Positions 42,209 through 52,079 of a stretch of DNA of 64,000 nt are shown piece after piece (the stretch's first letter is position 1; the number at the start of each line of letters is the position of its first letter). Below the pieces are notes generated by a model. The model was given only the letters and a program-made list of their open reading frames with translations, did not search any database and had not been told where the DNA came from. The stretch is from Drosophila pseudoobscura. Its lineage: Eukaryota > Arthropoda > Insecta > Diptera > Drosophilidae. A program made the position numbers and the translations under genes. The stretch is from NCBI RefSeq assembly GCF_009870125.1, contig NC_046683.1, forward strand, positions 37,277,869 through 37,341,868. The letters run 5' to 3'.

Positions 42209-44129
42209 TGTAACGCTTGGATCAGCGAGCGAGCTAGTTCGCAGCGCCATCTAGTGGTCGGCACCGTAAGGGCCGTGGTAGACCAAACACCCTCTATGGG
42301 CTAGGTCGAGGAGATCACGAAAAGTGGCATAGGAAGGGGGATAGAGTTAACAGCTTGGATTGTCAACTTTCTCTGGCATTTCACCCTGTCCTTTGAGAGG
42401 GCCCGAGGGTTGTAGCTTGTTGAGGGGCTTGGCTTCGGTCGCTTCCCGTTTTGGCGCTCGACCCGAGCGTTCGTTTTCTCTGTCAACAGCCAACAAGTAT
42501 TTTTTATAAGTGCTAAAAAGGGAAAAAACGTGTAATCGCGGCGGGAGGAGAAGAGCTTCAGCATTCCGGCATTAGTTTTCCAGCCTAGGTAAGATTGAGA
42601 AGGGTAAAGGAAAATTGGACTAGTCAGATAATTTCATCCGTGTAGGACCGGCCATTGGCGCAGTGGATACCGCAAAGGAGGAACGCCGCATCGCCGTATT
42701 TTCGTTGCCAAGCGGCCCGGATCAGCTTCGCGGATCCAAAGACGCGAGGCGTCGAGGAGATCGAGCGTCCAAGGGACGCCAGAAGGGGTCCAGAGGAGCA
42801 GCCAAAGCAGCGGTGGAAAAAAATTGCAGGCCCAAGTACACGGGCACCGACGTCACGCTAGCGGGGGTTGAGTGGTTTTTGGGGAAGAAGAAAAAAAAAC
42901 TCAATCGTCTTGTTGGAGAGCGAGCCAAGGCAGGGCTATATAGCGCAGCTAGAGCGAAAGCAAGAGCAGTCCGAGATCTGGCGGGGTCTTTCGAGTGGCT
43001 TCGCGAGTGCTTTCATCGTCGGGAACCGTCCCAGGGAACGATGAAGTGATTTCGGAAGGGAAAATCTAAAACTAAAAGAAACCGGGAATGGCCGAGATCT
43101 CTAGCAATAATAGGATTCAGTGTTAAGTGATTAGTGTTAATAATTTAATGAGTTAAGTAATATTTCTTTGTTAGTTTTTTTGTGCGTTAAAGTCTGCGAC
43201 AGTCGGTGAAGGGCAGGCGAAAGAAAAGGAAAAAAAAAGAAAGGGCCGAGAGAGTTTTTTTGTTGTACTCGAGTGGAATGAGTCGCTCAAAGTAAGAGTG
43301 GAGCGAGCAAAGAGTTGAATTTGTGAGTGAGGTTTTTTTTGTGTGCCTTTGATTTACTCCCGATTGGAGTTCACTTTACAGGTCCAAATCTCCTCCGGGA
43401 AGCGCTTCATCGGTGGATATGCGGATCATCGGGTGAGTGAGAACGAACAAGAAAATTTAACCCTGGCAATTCCACTCATGAGAGAAAAGAAAAGAGAGAT
43501 TTAGATAATTACATAATTCCCCCTATTGTTTGTTCCGTTTCTTCCCCCCTTTCGGTCTGGCTGTTGTACTGTCTTTATACATGAATTCCGAGATAATTGT
43601 TAGTTTTATTCCTCATCATTATTAAGCAATTTTATTGATATTATTTTTTTCATTCTTTTTACTTTTTATGCGTACTTTTTGTTGAGTTATGTTTAGTTTT
43701 AATTTAGGAATCGCTCAGTTTTTAGTCATAAGTCAATAAATTTTATAATGTTTTAGTTCACAGTTTTTTTGCCTTCGGCTAGCCAAATGCCCCTGAGGAT
43801 CCCATAACGACGCAAAGGGGTCATTCCATATAAATTGCGACCTAGGAATGGCCAAGGTAGGGAGGGTCAATCCGCCCTCAACGAGATCTGAGGCGGGGAA
43901 AAGCGTTCGGGGACAGGTCGGAGAAAGGGCCAATTACGTGTTCAAGCAATTTTAGGTCCACCTTAACTCTCGTCGTAGCACGCATAAATTTTAACTTGTT
44001 AATAATGAAGATAGGCATCAGGTGAGAGGAGGGCAAGATCACCACCCCAATTAGCCGACGAGCATCCCAGCCGGGAACAACCGCGTGCGCCCTTCTCCCA
44101 CTCCCCAACACCCAGCCTGGTTCGTTACA
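42209..44129 (+). repeat. 3' LTR of the long-LTR element
   Basis: This is the partner of 30319-32238, 1,921 bp, differing from it by one substitution (about 43207) and one extra T near 43260 as far as I can compare by eye. The 128-codon frame is at 42663-43049. Confidence 0.95.
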
Positions 44130-44386
44130 GCCAAACCGTGTTAATAAAGTAATAGCTAATAAGGGTCTATGGACAAAATATTAATACTATGTTATTTTCT
44201 TTGATTTTTGTAAAAGTGCAAAACTGAGTACATGCGAGTTTTTTTGCTTTTTTCTTTTTCACTCTTTGACAACTTCTCATTTCGTTTTGTTAAAAAAGTT
44301 CTTTTTCTTTGCTTTATTCGTTTGGCTGTTATGGGCGGCGAAAGTCAGTGATTGTGAATATGTACTCACTTTTGCAGCCCACTGTA

Positions 44387-45198
44387 AATGCCTTTAGAAA
44401 GAATGAGAATTGGCTGTAAAAAAACCGCGAAAGCTAAACACCAGGGGCTCTCTCACTCTTTCCGCAAGCCAAAAAGAGGAAGAGAGCATCACCCAGGCCC
44501 AGGCAATTGGTAAATAATTTCTTAACCGTTACAGTAAGTGAGGGGGACACGAAAATGTTTTCACTCGTATGCGAATGGAAGAAATGAGAAAAAAGCCGCT
44601 CCATTTTTTTGCGTTATTTGAGTTATTCTCTCAGTTCTCTGTCCTACACAGACAAGTGTTCTCTCAATAAAGCAAATGTCCATACATACAAAAGCTGAAA
44701 ATGTCTAACAAGGTGACGTCATCACCACAGCTGCTCTCTTTCAGCGATTATCATACGGCACCTTATTGGTGAATTCACCTTCTATGTCTATTTGGAAAAC
44801 GTGAATTGAATTGTCCGTTTGTTCCGCATGCTTCTCTGCCCCACTCAGAAAAGAGTTCTCTCAACTGTCTGTTCACATCCTTACACATTTACATATGGAT
44901 GCAAGTGTCTTTATTAACAAGATGACGTCATCACCACACTTGCTGTCTTTCGGCGATTATCATACGCCACCTTATTCATGCATTCACCATGTAAGAGTCT
45001 TTCCGCATGCTTTGACTCCGTTCTCTCTTTTTTGAGTGACTCACTCGTAAAAAGACCGCGAAATCTCAATAGGCCGTGTTTTGGTGGGACCAGTTGATAT
45101 CGAGCCAGGCAGAGCGATAGTCTTTTTACCGATTACCGATTACCGATTTCGAATTAAACCCATTCAAACTAGTTTAGCTTTTAACTTATTAAAAAAAG
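44387..45198. repeat. Unassigned stretch with a duplicated module of about 209 bp carrying TGACGTCA-type sites
   Basis: Two diverged copies lie at about 44640-44805 and 44845-45005. Shared landmarks are GTTCTCTCAA, GTGACGTCATCACCAC or GATGACGTCATCACCAC (sites at 44714 and 44923), GCGATTATCATACG and CACCTTATT. A third, shorter part starts at CCGCATGCTTTGACTC. No coding region is seen. TGACGTCA is the palindromic CREB/ATF consensus, but function is not shown. Confidence 0.7.
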
Positions 45199-45203
45199 GT
45201 AGT

Positions 45204-45663
45204 TGGTTATGAATTAGTGGACTGTATAATCGTTTATATCTTGAGCTTATTTATTATTTATTGATTATTTAATATTGGTGGTTATAGTACAATTATATTA
45301 CAAGAATAGCGGGGGGTTCGATTCTGCGGCGGTACAAACTATGCGTGCGGGCGGCTTCGTCTCGAAGTTTCTACTGCATCAACTCCGCGAAAAGAAGTCG
45401 AGCAAAAGGGAATTGAAAGATCACGCGATAAGACTCGACGCGACGGTTTCAATGCAAAACAACGGAACGCATCGCTGTGTGCGTGTGCAGCTGCGGGTCT
45501 GGCCATGCGTGTGAGAACATTACAGCTATGTTCTGGACCCGAGTAAACAACAACACAGCTATGCGCGTAAAAATAGTTACTTAGGCGGTGTACTACAATC
45601 ATGAGCGTGTAAATAGGTCAATCGCAATATACATGTAAAAACTACGAGGCTCATTTCTCACCA
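45204..45663 (-). repeat. 3' LTR of the BEL element
   Basis: 460 bp; on the minus strand it begins TGGTGAGAAATGAGCC and ends CATAACCA. It matches 50035-50494 throughout, as far as can be seen by eye. Confidence 0.93.
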
Positions 45664-45680
45664 TACCGGCCCCCCTGAAC
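45664..45680 (-). promoter_or_regulatory. BEL polypurine tract
   Basis: On the minus strand CAGGGGGGCCGGTA directly precedes the 3' LTR start TGGTGAG. It follows the ORF stop by a few bases. Confidence 0.75.
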
Positions 45681-45686
45681 GACTGT

Positions 45687-48600
45687 TCAGAACAAGGGAA
45701 GCACAGCAAGTTTGGTAATAGGCCTCTTGTACACTCCTCGGGCGGTTTTGACGGTGACCACTCGAACTCTCTCGTCTTGGCCAGGATGAACTTCGGTGAT
45801 TCGCCCAAGCAGCCACTTGCTAGGCGGTTGATTTGGCTCCTTCAGTACCACAAGAGTGTCCACGGTTATGTCGTTGGACTCCTGCTGCCATTTCGTGCGA
45901 GGTTGCAAGGAAGTAAGGTATTCCAGATTCCAACGTTTCCAGAATCCTTGAACCTTGGCTTGCAGTTGTCTCCAACGCTGCAGTCTGTTAATGTTGACGT
46001 CTAACAAGGACGGCTCCGGCACCGACATGTGAGGTTGACCTGTAAGAAAATGAGCGGGGGTAAGGGGATCCAAGCTGTGATCGCTGGGCGCGCACAGTGG
46101 GCGAGAGTTGAGTAACCCTTCAATCTGAGTTAAAATTGTTGAATATTCCTCGAAGGTTAACGCACTGCTACCAATTACTCGGCGAAGGTGGAGTTTGATA
46201 GATCGTACGCCTGTTTCCCAAAGACCTCCAAAGTGCCGGGCAGATGGCGGAATGAAGTGCCAGTTGATGTCCTGACTCGTCAGAAAATTAGCAATTTCCT
46301 CGTCTTGACTTTGAGATACAGCTATCCGTTGCATCTCCGTTAGCTCCTTTCTGGCTCCATGGAATGTTGTGCCATTGTCCGAGTACAAGTCGGATATAGG
46401 GCCACGTCGAGACCAAAAACGTTTGAAAGCGGCGATAAATGCAGGAGTCGTCAAATCACTGACGAGCTCGATATGAATTGCTTTGGTGGACAGATAAACA
46501 AAGATGGCAAACCAAGCTTTGCCAAACTTCGGTGTCCGACCTGCTGATGTCTTGATGGTAGCTGGTCCAGCGTAATCCAATCCAGAATGTAGAAAGCAGC
46601 GGGTGGGCTGAACGCGAACGGCGGGAAGATCAGCCATGAGCTGTGTACTCGTTCCTTTGCGCTGGAGGAAGCATATCTTGCAGTTGAATACAATTTTGCG
46701 GACTATGTTACGGGCTCCCAGGATCCAATACTTCTGTCTCAACGTGTGAAACATAAACTCGACTCCAGCGTGTAACGATGTGACGTGCTGGTGTCTAGCT
46801 ATTAAAACAGCGACTGGTGATTCCTTTGGAAGAAGTATGGGATGTTTTGCGTCATAGGTTGTCATCGAGTTTCCAATGCGTCCTCCTACGCGCAGAATTC
46901 CTTGGTCGTCAACAAATGGAGTGTAGTGAATCAACTTGGATTTTTGAGAAAGGGCTTGTCCAGTGCTCAGCTGTCTGTACTCCACTTGGAAGAACTCCAT
47001 CTGGACATGTTTGATTACCCTAGAGCGGACATATTGAAGCTCCCATGACGATAAAAATGATGACAGGCGGTCCTTGCAACGAAGACGATGTACGAACCGA
47101 AAGCAATAGCTAAGTGTCCGCAAGAGATGTGACCAGGAGGACGCTTTGTTGATCATACAGTTAAGATCATTTCCTTCATTGGAAATGTGTAGATTAACTT
47201 GGGGCTTGACCGTTACTTCCATCCGCTCAGCGTCCTCAGTCGACAGTGCGAACTTGGCCTTAGCAGGTGGCCAATTGCGATGTGATTGGGAAAGCCACGG
47301 TGGTCCATTCCACCACAGTTGATGTTCCACCAGATCCTTTGGTAGAAGTCCGCGTGATGCACAGTCCGCGGGATTGTCCTCAGTGCGAATGTGGGCAGCT
47401 ACGTGGCAGCAGCTACGTGGGCAAGCTTCTAGAATCTCAGCCGTGCGATTACAAACATAAGTGTTCCAAGTCCGTGGGGGTGATGAGAGCCAATGTAGTA
47501 CAATTTCGGAGTCTGACCAACACGAAGTATCGAGCCGTGGGATGGAGTTAGGTTTGATGGGTGCCACCCGGGTTTTTGCGGCGATCAGTGTTACAGCGTA
47601 ATCATTATTGACTCTCACGCGACTGTAGATAACAGCGGCGTATGCATGAGATGACGCATCGGCGAATCCATGCAGCTCCGTTGCTTGAAGTGGCGAGGAT
47701 AGGTAGCGGGGTATGCGACAGCTTTCCAATAAATGAACTTCGGCTGCAAACTGTTGCCACCGTGCGCATAGCTGCGCGAGTAGTGGTTCGTTCCAGTCGA
47801 CCGAGCTCAGCCAACTATAAATGTCCTGTGGCAGTGTGGACCCCATCGGAGGGGCAGATTCCTTGAACGGGTATTGGACGATGTATACGCCATCGTTTCT
47901 GCGGGCGTGCGTATGAACGAAGTGTTGCTCAGCGGGATCACTAGCATCAATGGTAGCGTCACTTGGTTGAACTCGTTCCATGTCCATGAACGATCGAACC
48001 AAAGTGTCCAGATCCTCGTGCGCGTGATGTGCTAGTGCGTGGTTGTGAGCATCACTACTGAGATGGTAGCTGCCTGTAATGACCCAACCAAAATTAGTAT
48101 GAAGTGCAATAGGATATTCAGAACCAAACTCTTTGCGTTGTCCAGTGTACAAGTTCCAAAGCTGATCAGCTCCTAAGATCACGTCGATTTCGCCTGGTTT
48201 ACCAAATGTAGGGTCCGCTAAGGGTAGATCACGAATCCTTTTCCACATCGGTGTGTTAGACTCGATCCTCTGGGCTGGAATCGAGGAGGTTAAAGTGTTC
48301 ATAATCAGACCTGTTACCACCACTGAGGCCGAGCTTGTGCGGGAGAGCAGCGTGAATGTGGCGCGACCTCTAGTAACCCCAGCAGGATTTGCGCCTAGAC
48401 CAACCACTGGTATACGAGCGTGGGTGTGCGGCAAACCAATTCGTTGAATAAATGATTCGGCGACCATCGTTATAGTCGAACCAGTATCCAACAGTATCCT
48501 GCAGGTGGTCTCGTTGCCCCAGGAGTCGACTATAGTGGCCAAAATCGTTGGCAATATGGCCTGACTCTTGGCCACGAATTTCCTCTCCAATGTATGATGG

Positions 48601-49940
48601 CTGACCACGGCAGGATCAGCGTCAGCAGGGAAACTGGACGAGCGGAAGGGTGAGTCAGCGGAGTTGTTGACATCAGCGGAAGCCGTGACAGAGCGTATGT
48701 CCTCTGGATGAACAAGAGTGTGGTGCCTCAGCTTACACAGACGGCACGTGTTTGTGGAATTACACTTCTTGACTTGATGAGATCGGCTTAGACAATTGAA
48801 GCACAAATGACCATCCCTTGCGAACTTGCGGCGGTCCACAACATCCAGAGCCTTGAATTGAGTGCATGCATAAAGACTGTGTTGCTCGTGACAATATACA
48901 CAATCACGAGCAGACGTATTTGGCACGTCCACATGATGAGAAATTGCACGACGTTTATTCAGCACCGTGTGTGTATCCTGGATTAGCTTTGGATCTTGAC
49001 AAGACTCAAGTGCATCGCAACGGGCGAAGACAAAGCCGAACAGGTCATTTATGGTCACATTTTCCTTGCACGATTCACTGGAGGTGGCCCACGCTTCCTT
49101 GCATTCCGGGTCTAACTTTGAGAGCAAGATATGGATTAGCCACACATCGCGGCTGTCGCAGCTCAGCGCATGTAGACCACGTATACTTTCGTCAGCGGTG
49201 TCGACTATCTTACGCAACTCGGCGATGTTTGAACCCTTTGCGGTTGGCAACGAAAGAAAGTTTTGAATGAACGAACGAGCAATCAGTGACTTCTTGTTGT
49301 AGCGATTTTCGAGCCTCTCCCATGCGTCCTGGTAATTGGCATCCGATACGGGAATATGTTTTATCAGAGACAACGCTTCACCATCCAGATAGGATTTCAA
49401 ATAATGAAACTTTTGGCACTTGGACAGACTACTCTTCTTGTCGACTGAGCCTAAGAACAAGTCACTAAACTGACACCAATCCTCGTATCTGCCCGAAAAC
49501 GTCGGAATGCGTATTTTCTCGAACTGCAGCTCTGTGGTTCCCGATGAGTCCCGAATCCTCTCCAGAAGTTGAGTTTGTCCCTCAAATAAGCGTTCCACAG
49601 TGGTCGATAGCAGTAGATTTGAGTTGTCGTGCTCATTCTCGTGACTGCTCCGGTCACGTATGGCTTCAGTGAAGATACTATGCGCACTAAAGAACCTTTT
49701 CTCATATTCGGGGATGTCCAAATCCGGATCCACGTATTCCTCTTCATCATTATATTGGACCAGCTCTTCAGACAGCTCCATAAAGCGGTTGAAAGTTGCA
49801 ACAAGTCGGTCCAACTTGTGCTCTAATGTTTGCACAGAAGTACATGACTGTACAAACTCTTGAGCCTCCGCAGCCACGCGAGTTAATTGGGATTTGCAGG
49901 CCCCACGTTGCTGAATTAGACGATGCACTAGGGCCTTCAT
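45687..49940 (-). CDS. BEL Gag-protease-RNase H-integrase polyprotein with RT deleted in frame
   Basis: Residues 110-320 are the DUF1759 gag part (LQFEKIRIPTFSGRYEDW). Zinc motifs follow at 347-411 (CVYCHEQHSLYAC, CFNCLSRSHQVKKC, CRLCKLRHH). The protease is at about 480 (CRILLDTGSTITMVAESF) and DUF1758 runs to about 620. RT should begin after EQHFVHTHARRNDGVYIVQY (about 672-691), but at about residue 705 (near 47825) the sequence jumps to the post-RT part (SSVDWNEPLLAQLCARWQQF). The RNase H-like part has ELHGFADASSHAYAAV and CWSDSEIVLHWL but lacks about 20-25 residues after IPRLD, including the usual Glu. Integrase is complete (LDYAGPAT, YSDNGTTFHGA, GGLWETGVR), and the C-terminus reaches RPITKLAVLPLF. 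Roughly 350-400 residues are missing, all in frame. Confidence 0.93.
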   Translation of the reverse strand: MKALVHRLIQQRGACKSQLTRVAAEAQEFVQSCTSVQTLEHKLDRLVATFNRFMELSEELVQYNDEEEYVDPDLDIPEYEKRFFSAHSIFTEAIRDRSSHENEHDNSNLLLSTTVERLFEGQTQLLERIRDSSGTTELQFEKIRIPTFSGRYEDWCQFSDLFLGSVDKKSSLSKCQKFHYLKSYLDGEALSLIKHIPVSDANYQDAWERLENRYNKKSLIARSFIQNFLSLPTAKGSNIAELRKIVDTADESIRGLHALSCDSRDVWLIHILLSKLDPECKEAWATSSESCKENVTINDLFGFVFARCDALESCQDPKLIQDTHTVLNKRRAISHHVDVPNTSARDCVYCHEQHSLYACTQFKALDVVDRRKFARDGHLCFNCLSRSHQVKKCNSTNTCRLCKLRHHTLVHPEDIRSVTASADVNNSADSPFRSSSFPADADPAVVSHHTLERKFVAKSQAILPTILATIVDSWGNETTCRILLDTGSTITMVAESFIQRIGLPHTHARIPVVGLGANPAGVTRGRATFTLLSRTSSASVVVTGLIMNTLTSSIPAQRIESNTPMWKRIRDLPLADPTFGKPGEIDVILGADQLWNLYTGQRKEFGSEYPIALHTNFGWVITGSYHLSSDAHNHALAHHAHEDLDTLVRSFMDMERVQPSDATIDASDPAEQHFVHTHARRNDGVYIVQYPFKESAPPMGSTLPQDIYSWLSSVDWNEPLLAQLCARWQQFAAEVHLLESCRIPRYLSSPLQATELHGFADASSHAYAAVIYSRVRVNNDYAVTLIAAKTRVAPIKPNSIPRLDTSCWSDSEIVLHWLSSPPRTWNTYVCNRTAEILEACPRSCCHVAAHIRTEDNPADCASRGLLPKDLVEHQLWWNGPPWLSQSHRNWPPAKAKFALSTEDAERMEVTVKPQVNLHISNEGNDLNCMINKASSWSHLLRTLSYCFRFVHRLRCKDRLSSFLSSWELQYVRSRVIKHVQMEFFQVEYRQLSTGQALSQKSKLIHYTPFVDDQGILRVGGRIGNSMTTYDAKHPILLPKESPVAVLIARHQHVTSLHAGVEFMFHTLRQKYWILGARNIVRKIVFNCKICFLQRKGTSTQLMADLPAVRVQPTRCFLHSGLDYAGPATIKTSAGRTPKFGKAWFAIFVYLSTKAIHIELVSDLTTPAFIAAFKRFWSRRGPISDLYSDNGTTFHGARKELTEMQRIAVSQSQDEEIANFLTSQDINWHFIPPSARHFGGLWETGVRSIKLHLRRVIGSSALTFEEYSTILTQIEGLLNSRPLCAPSDHSLDPLTPAHFLTGQPHMSVPEPSLLDVNINRLQRWRQLQAKVQGFWKRWNLEYLTSLQPRTKWQQESNDITVDTLVVLKEPNQPPSKWLLGRITEVHPGQDERVRVVTVKTARGVYKRPITKLAVLPLF

Positions 49941-50005
49941 GGCAAACAGCGGGTAACGGTATCACTCAATATGTATACATATGTATAAATAAACTCAAAC
50001 GCGGA

Positions 50006-50024
50006 GATCCGGCTCGAAGGACCA
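50006..50024 (-). promoter_or_regulatory. BEL primer-binding site
   Basis: The plus strand reads GATCCGGCTCGAAGGACCA, which looks like the 3' end of a tRNA including CCA. The minus-strand complement, starting TGGTCCTTCGAGCC, is therefore the primer site. It is 10 bases inside the 5' LTR. The tRNA species was not identified. Confidence 0.75.
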
Positions 50025-50034
50025 AAATTTGTTA

Positions 50035-50494
50035 TGGTTATGAATTAGTGGACTGTATAATCGTTTATATCTTGAGCTTATTTATTATTTATTGATTATT
50101 TAATATTGGTGGTTATAGTACAATTATATTACAAGAATAGCGGGGGGTTCGATTCTGCGGCGGTACAAACTATGCGTGCGGGCGGCTTCGTCTCGAAGTT
50201 TCTACTGCATCAACTCCGCGAAAAGAAGTCGAGCAAAAGGGAATTGAAAGATCACGCGATAAGACTCGACGCGACGGTTTCAATGCAAAACAACGGAACG
50301 CATCGCTGTGTGCGTGTGCAGCTGCGGGTCTGGCCATGCGTGTGAGAACATTACAGCTATGTTCTGGACCCGAGTAAACAACAACACAGCTATGCGCGTA
50401 AAAATAGTTACTTAGGCGGTGTACTACAATCATGAGCGTGTAAATAGGTCAATCGCAATATACATGTAAAAACTACGAGGCTCATTTCTCACCA
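50035..50494 (-). repeat. 5' LTR of the BEL element
   Basis: 460 bp, the partner of 45204-45663 with no difference noticed. It would drive minus-strand transcription of the ORF. Confidence 0.93.
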
Positions 50495-50499
50495 GTAGT

Positions 50500-50806
50500 G
50501 CTTGTTTATTAAGGTATAGTGCCTTAGTTTTTCTGCGCCGATCGTTAGTTAGAAACTAATAACAGTTTCTAACTTTCGTCGTTGCTTCGCGCGCTTTTCA
50601 GTGCCTCTGCTGGCGTCACTGGAGGCTGAGGTCGGACGTCGCTGCCTGCATAGCGGCTGAGGACGGACGTCGCTGCTTCTCTCGCCAGGGGACGTCGCTG
50701 CCACCGATTGCTGACGCTTTGGGAAGTTAAAAGTTAATTTACATTAATTATATATTATATATATATAATTATAGTTTTATAATATATATATATAAATATA
50801 TATTCA
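50500..50806. other. Spacer with a perfect hairpin and a GGACGTCGCTGC repeat
   Basis: GTTAGAAACT (50548-50557) and AGTTTCTAAC (50564-50573) form a perfect 10-bp stem with a 6-base loop. GGACGTCGCTGC occurs at 50634, 50665 and 50690. A TA-rich run follows (about 50745-50805). No gene is recognised. Confidence 0.6.
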
Positions 50807-50985
50807 GGCAGGCTCCGTTTTTCATTTACTTTTGCGGATTACGTTTTCAGCCAAAACGTTTCGTTTTCGTTTTAAGGTGTTCCAGTTTTCACATATTTTT
50901 TTTATCGATATGTTTCTTTTTTCATCGTTTCTGGCAAACAAAAACAGCTGACCTGGCTGCTTTGTAAAAATACAGCGTGATTAAA

Positions 50986-51991
50986 ATGCCTTTTATTTTT
51001 TCAATAGCTTGTTTTGAAGCAAAACGATTGCAGAAATTACGTGATCTAAGAAGATCTAGACATCTTAGATGCAACACTTGTGTATTTAACATGTCTGACG
51101 AACTGTGAGTAACAGCATGCGTATTGAAAATTAAATTGCTAATGGTAAAGCTTTCAGATTTGTGAAGTCATTTCGGATCGACAAAAAAACTTTCAAAATG
51201 ATTTTGGAGAAAGTTCAACCCCATTTAGGTGTTACCAGGAAGTTATCTCCCTCTACGCAATTGGAAAGATTCTTCACAAACTTATTCCGTTGATGGACAG
51301 GCTGTTATGTGTTGAGTTCATTTCGTTGCAGATGAATAATCATCAATTGCAACAATCATATGAATATTTCTATCGGAACTTTAAATTGCCTCGAATTGGT
51401 GCCTGTGTGGATGGAACTCACATCAGAATACTAAAGCCTGTACAAAACCACTCCGTGTTCTATAATAGGAAAGGATTTTATAGCATGAATGCCATGGTGG
51501 TGTGTAACTACAACATGGAGATAATTGCTATTGATGCCACGCACCCGGGTTCCTGCCATGACTCCTTCATTTGGAATCAGTCCCCTGTTAGGGAATATTT
51601 ATCCACGACCATTAATGGGTTTGTTTTGGCTGATTCGGGCTACGCTCTAGAGAGTTTTGTTCTGACTCCTTATAGGAGCGCGGAGATAGCCACCTATCAG
51701 CACAGATTCAACATAAAGCATACTGGAGCACGAAATATTATAGAACGCACCATTGGAGTCCTTAAAAGCCGTTTCCGTTGCTTGCAACGCACTTTAAATT
51801 ACCCACCAATATTTTGTTGCCAAATTATAAATGTATGCTGTGCCCTGCACAATATTTGTAGAAGACGTAATGTCTTAATCGAGGAGGATGTTCGATTTGA
51901 CGACCCTCTAGACACTGAAAATGAATTCGACGACACTGAAAATAATGGATCATCTATACGCGATGAAATAGCTCAGGCCATTCCTTATTAA
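50986..51991 (+). pseudogene. Harbinger transposase (HARBI1-like DDE), with internal deletion
   Basis: Exon 1 starts MPFIFSIACFEAKRLQKLRD (50986). A 53-bp intron with GTGAGT donor (51105) and TTTCAG acceptor (to 51157) follows. Exon 2 continues FVKSFRIDKKTFKMILEKVQ to SPSTQLE, then jumps with a frame change to ILHKLIPLMDRLL, losing roughly 40 family residues. From 51290 the frame is open to 51991: GACVDGTHIRI (first Asp), FVLADSGYALE (second Asp), RNIIERTIGVLKSRFRCLQR (Glu) and VCCALHNICRRRN. The C-terminus is acidic. Transposase would cut the element ends together with the partner protein. The deletion and frame change near 51260 make it inactive. Confidence 0.88.
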
Positions 51992-52079
51992 AATGCAAAA
52001 TTTGTCATGTTTTCTTCTTTATACCATTCGATTTTATAACTAATAAAGCTAAGTTTCACAAAAACTAATAGGAATCTAA

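Larger units (their letters stand above)
30319..44129 (+). mobile_element. Young long-LTR gypsy-superfamily retrotransposon (Osvaldo/Ulysses-like) carrying a foreign central segment
   Basis: Two 1.92-kb LTRs starting TGTAACG and ending CGTTACA flank a primer site, a leader of about 1 kb, gag, protease start, a 4.4-kb foreign segment, then RT, RNase H and integrase and a purine-rich tract. There is no env. The LTRs differ at two visible places (C/T at 31312 versus 43203, and one extra T in a T-run near 43260), so insertion was recent. The very long LTRs, Lys-type primer site and pol sequence suggest the Osvaldo/Ulysses group of Drosophila; that family name is by general resemblance only. Without the foreign part the element would be about 9.4 kb. 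Confidence 0.9.
30315..44133. repeat. 4-bp target duplication GCCA of the long-LTR element
   Basis: GCCA at 30315-30318 directly precedes the 5' LTR, and GCCA at 44130-44133 directly follows the 3' LTR. Removing the element and one copy rejoins the Tc1-like transposase reading frame at its C-terminus. Four-base duplications are usual for the gypsy superfamily. Confidence 0.95.
29255..44384 (+). mobile_element. Tc1-like element interrupted by an LTR retrotransposon
   Basis: The left end CAGTGGGCTGCAAAAGTGAG (29255) is matched in inverted orientation at 44384, and TA flanks both sides (29253-29254 and 44385-44386). The inverted repeats extend about 170-215 bp, except for an insertion of about 45 bp present only in the left copy. 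Each long end contains two related motifs, TGCAAAAGTGAGTACAT outside and an inverted TGCAAAACTGAGTACAT inside, an IR/DR-like layout. The element proper is about 1.3 kb. The rest is the LTR element 30319-44129 with its GCCA target duplication. Confidence 0.93.
45204..50494 (-). mobile_element. Recent BEL-Pao retrotransposon lacking reverse transcriptase
   Basis: Two 460-bp LTRs (TGGTGAG...CATAACCA on the minus strand) look identical and are flanked by GTAGT. Between them are a tRNA-like primer site, one 1,417-codon ORF and a polypurine tract. The ORF is uninterrupted but misses the RT. At about 5.3 kb the element is shorter than typical BEL elements. Identical LTRs indicate very recent insertion, so this deleted form was probably mobilised by another copy's enzymes. 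Confidence 0.93.
45199..50499. repeat. 5-bp target duplication GTAGT of the BEL element
   Basis: GTAGT at 45199-45203 directly precedes the left LTR, and GTAGT at 50495-50499 directly follows the right LTR. Five bases is normal for BEL-Pao. Confidence 0.95.

Noticed and set aside
42663..43049. Second independent gene identical to 30773-31159
   Set aside because: It is the same LTR frame in the 3' LTR, a duplicate by LTR synthesis and not a separate gene.
45275..45602. Short open frames within the BEL LTRs (79 and 87 codons)
   Set aside because: They recur in both LTRs, have no family signature and read across regulatory DNA.
46359..49863. Many plus-strand frames opposite the BEL ORF
   Set aside because: Antisense shadows of the long minus-strand BEL frame.
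50006..50024. tRNA gene fragment ending in CCA
   Set aside because: Only 19 bases, placed exactly where a retrotransposon primer site belongs; eukaryotic tRNA genes do not encode CCA.
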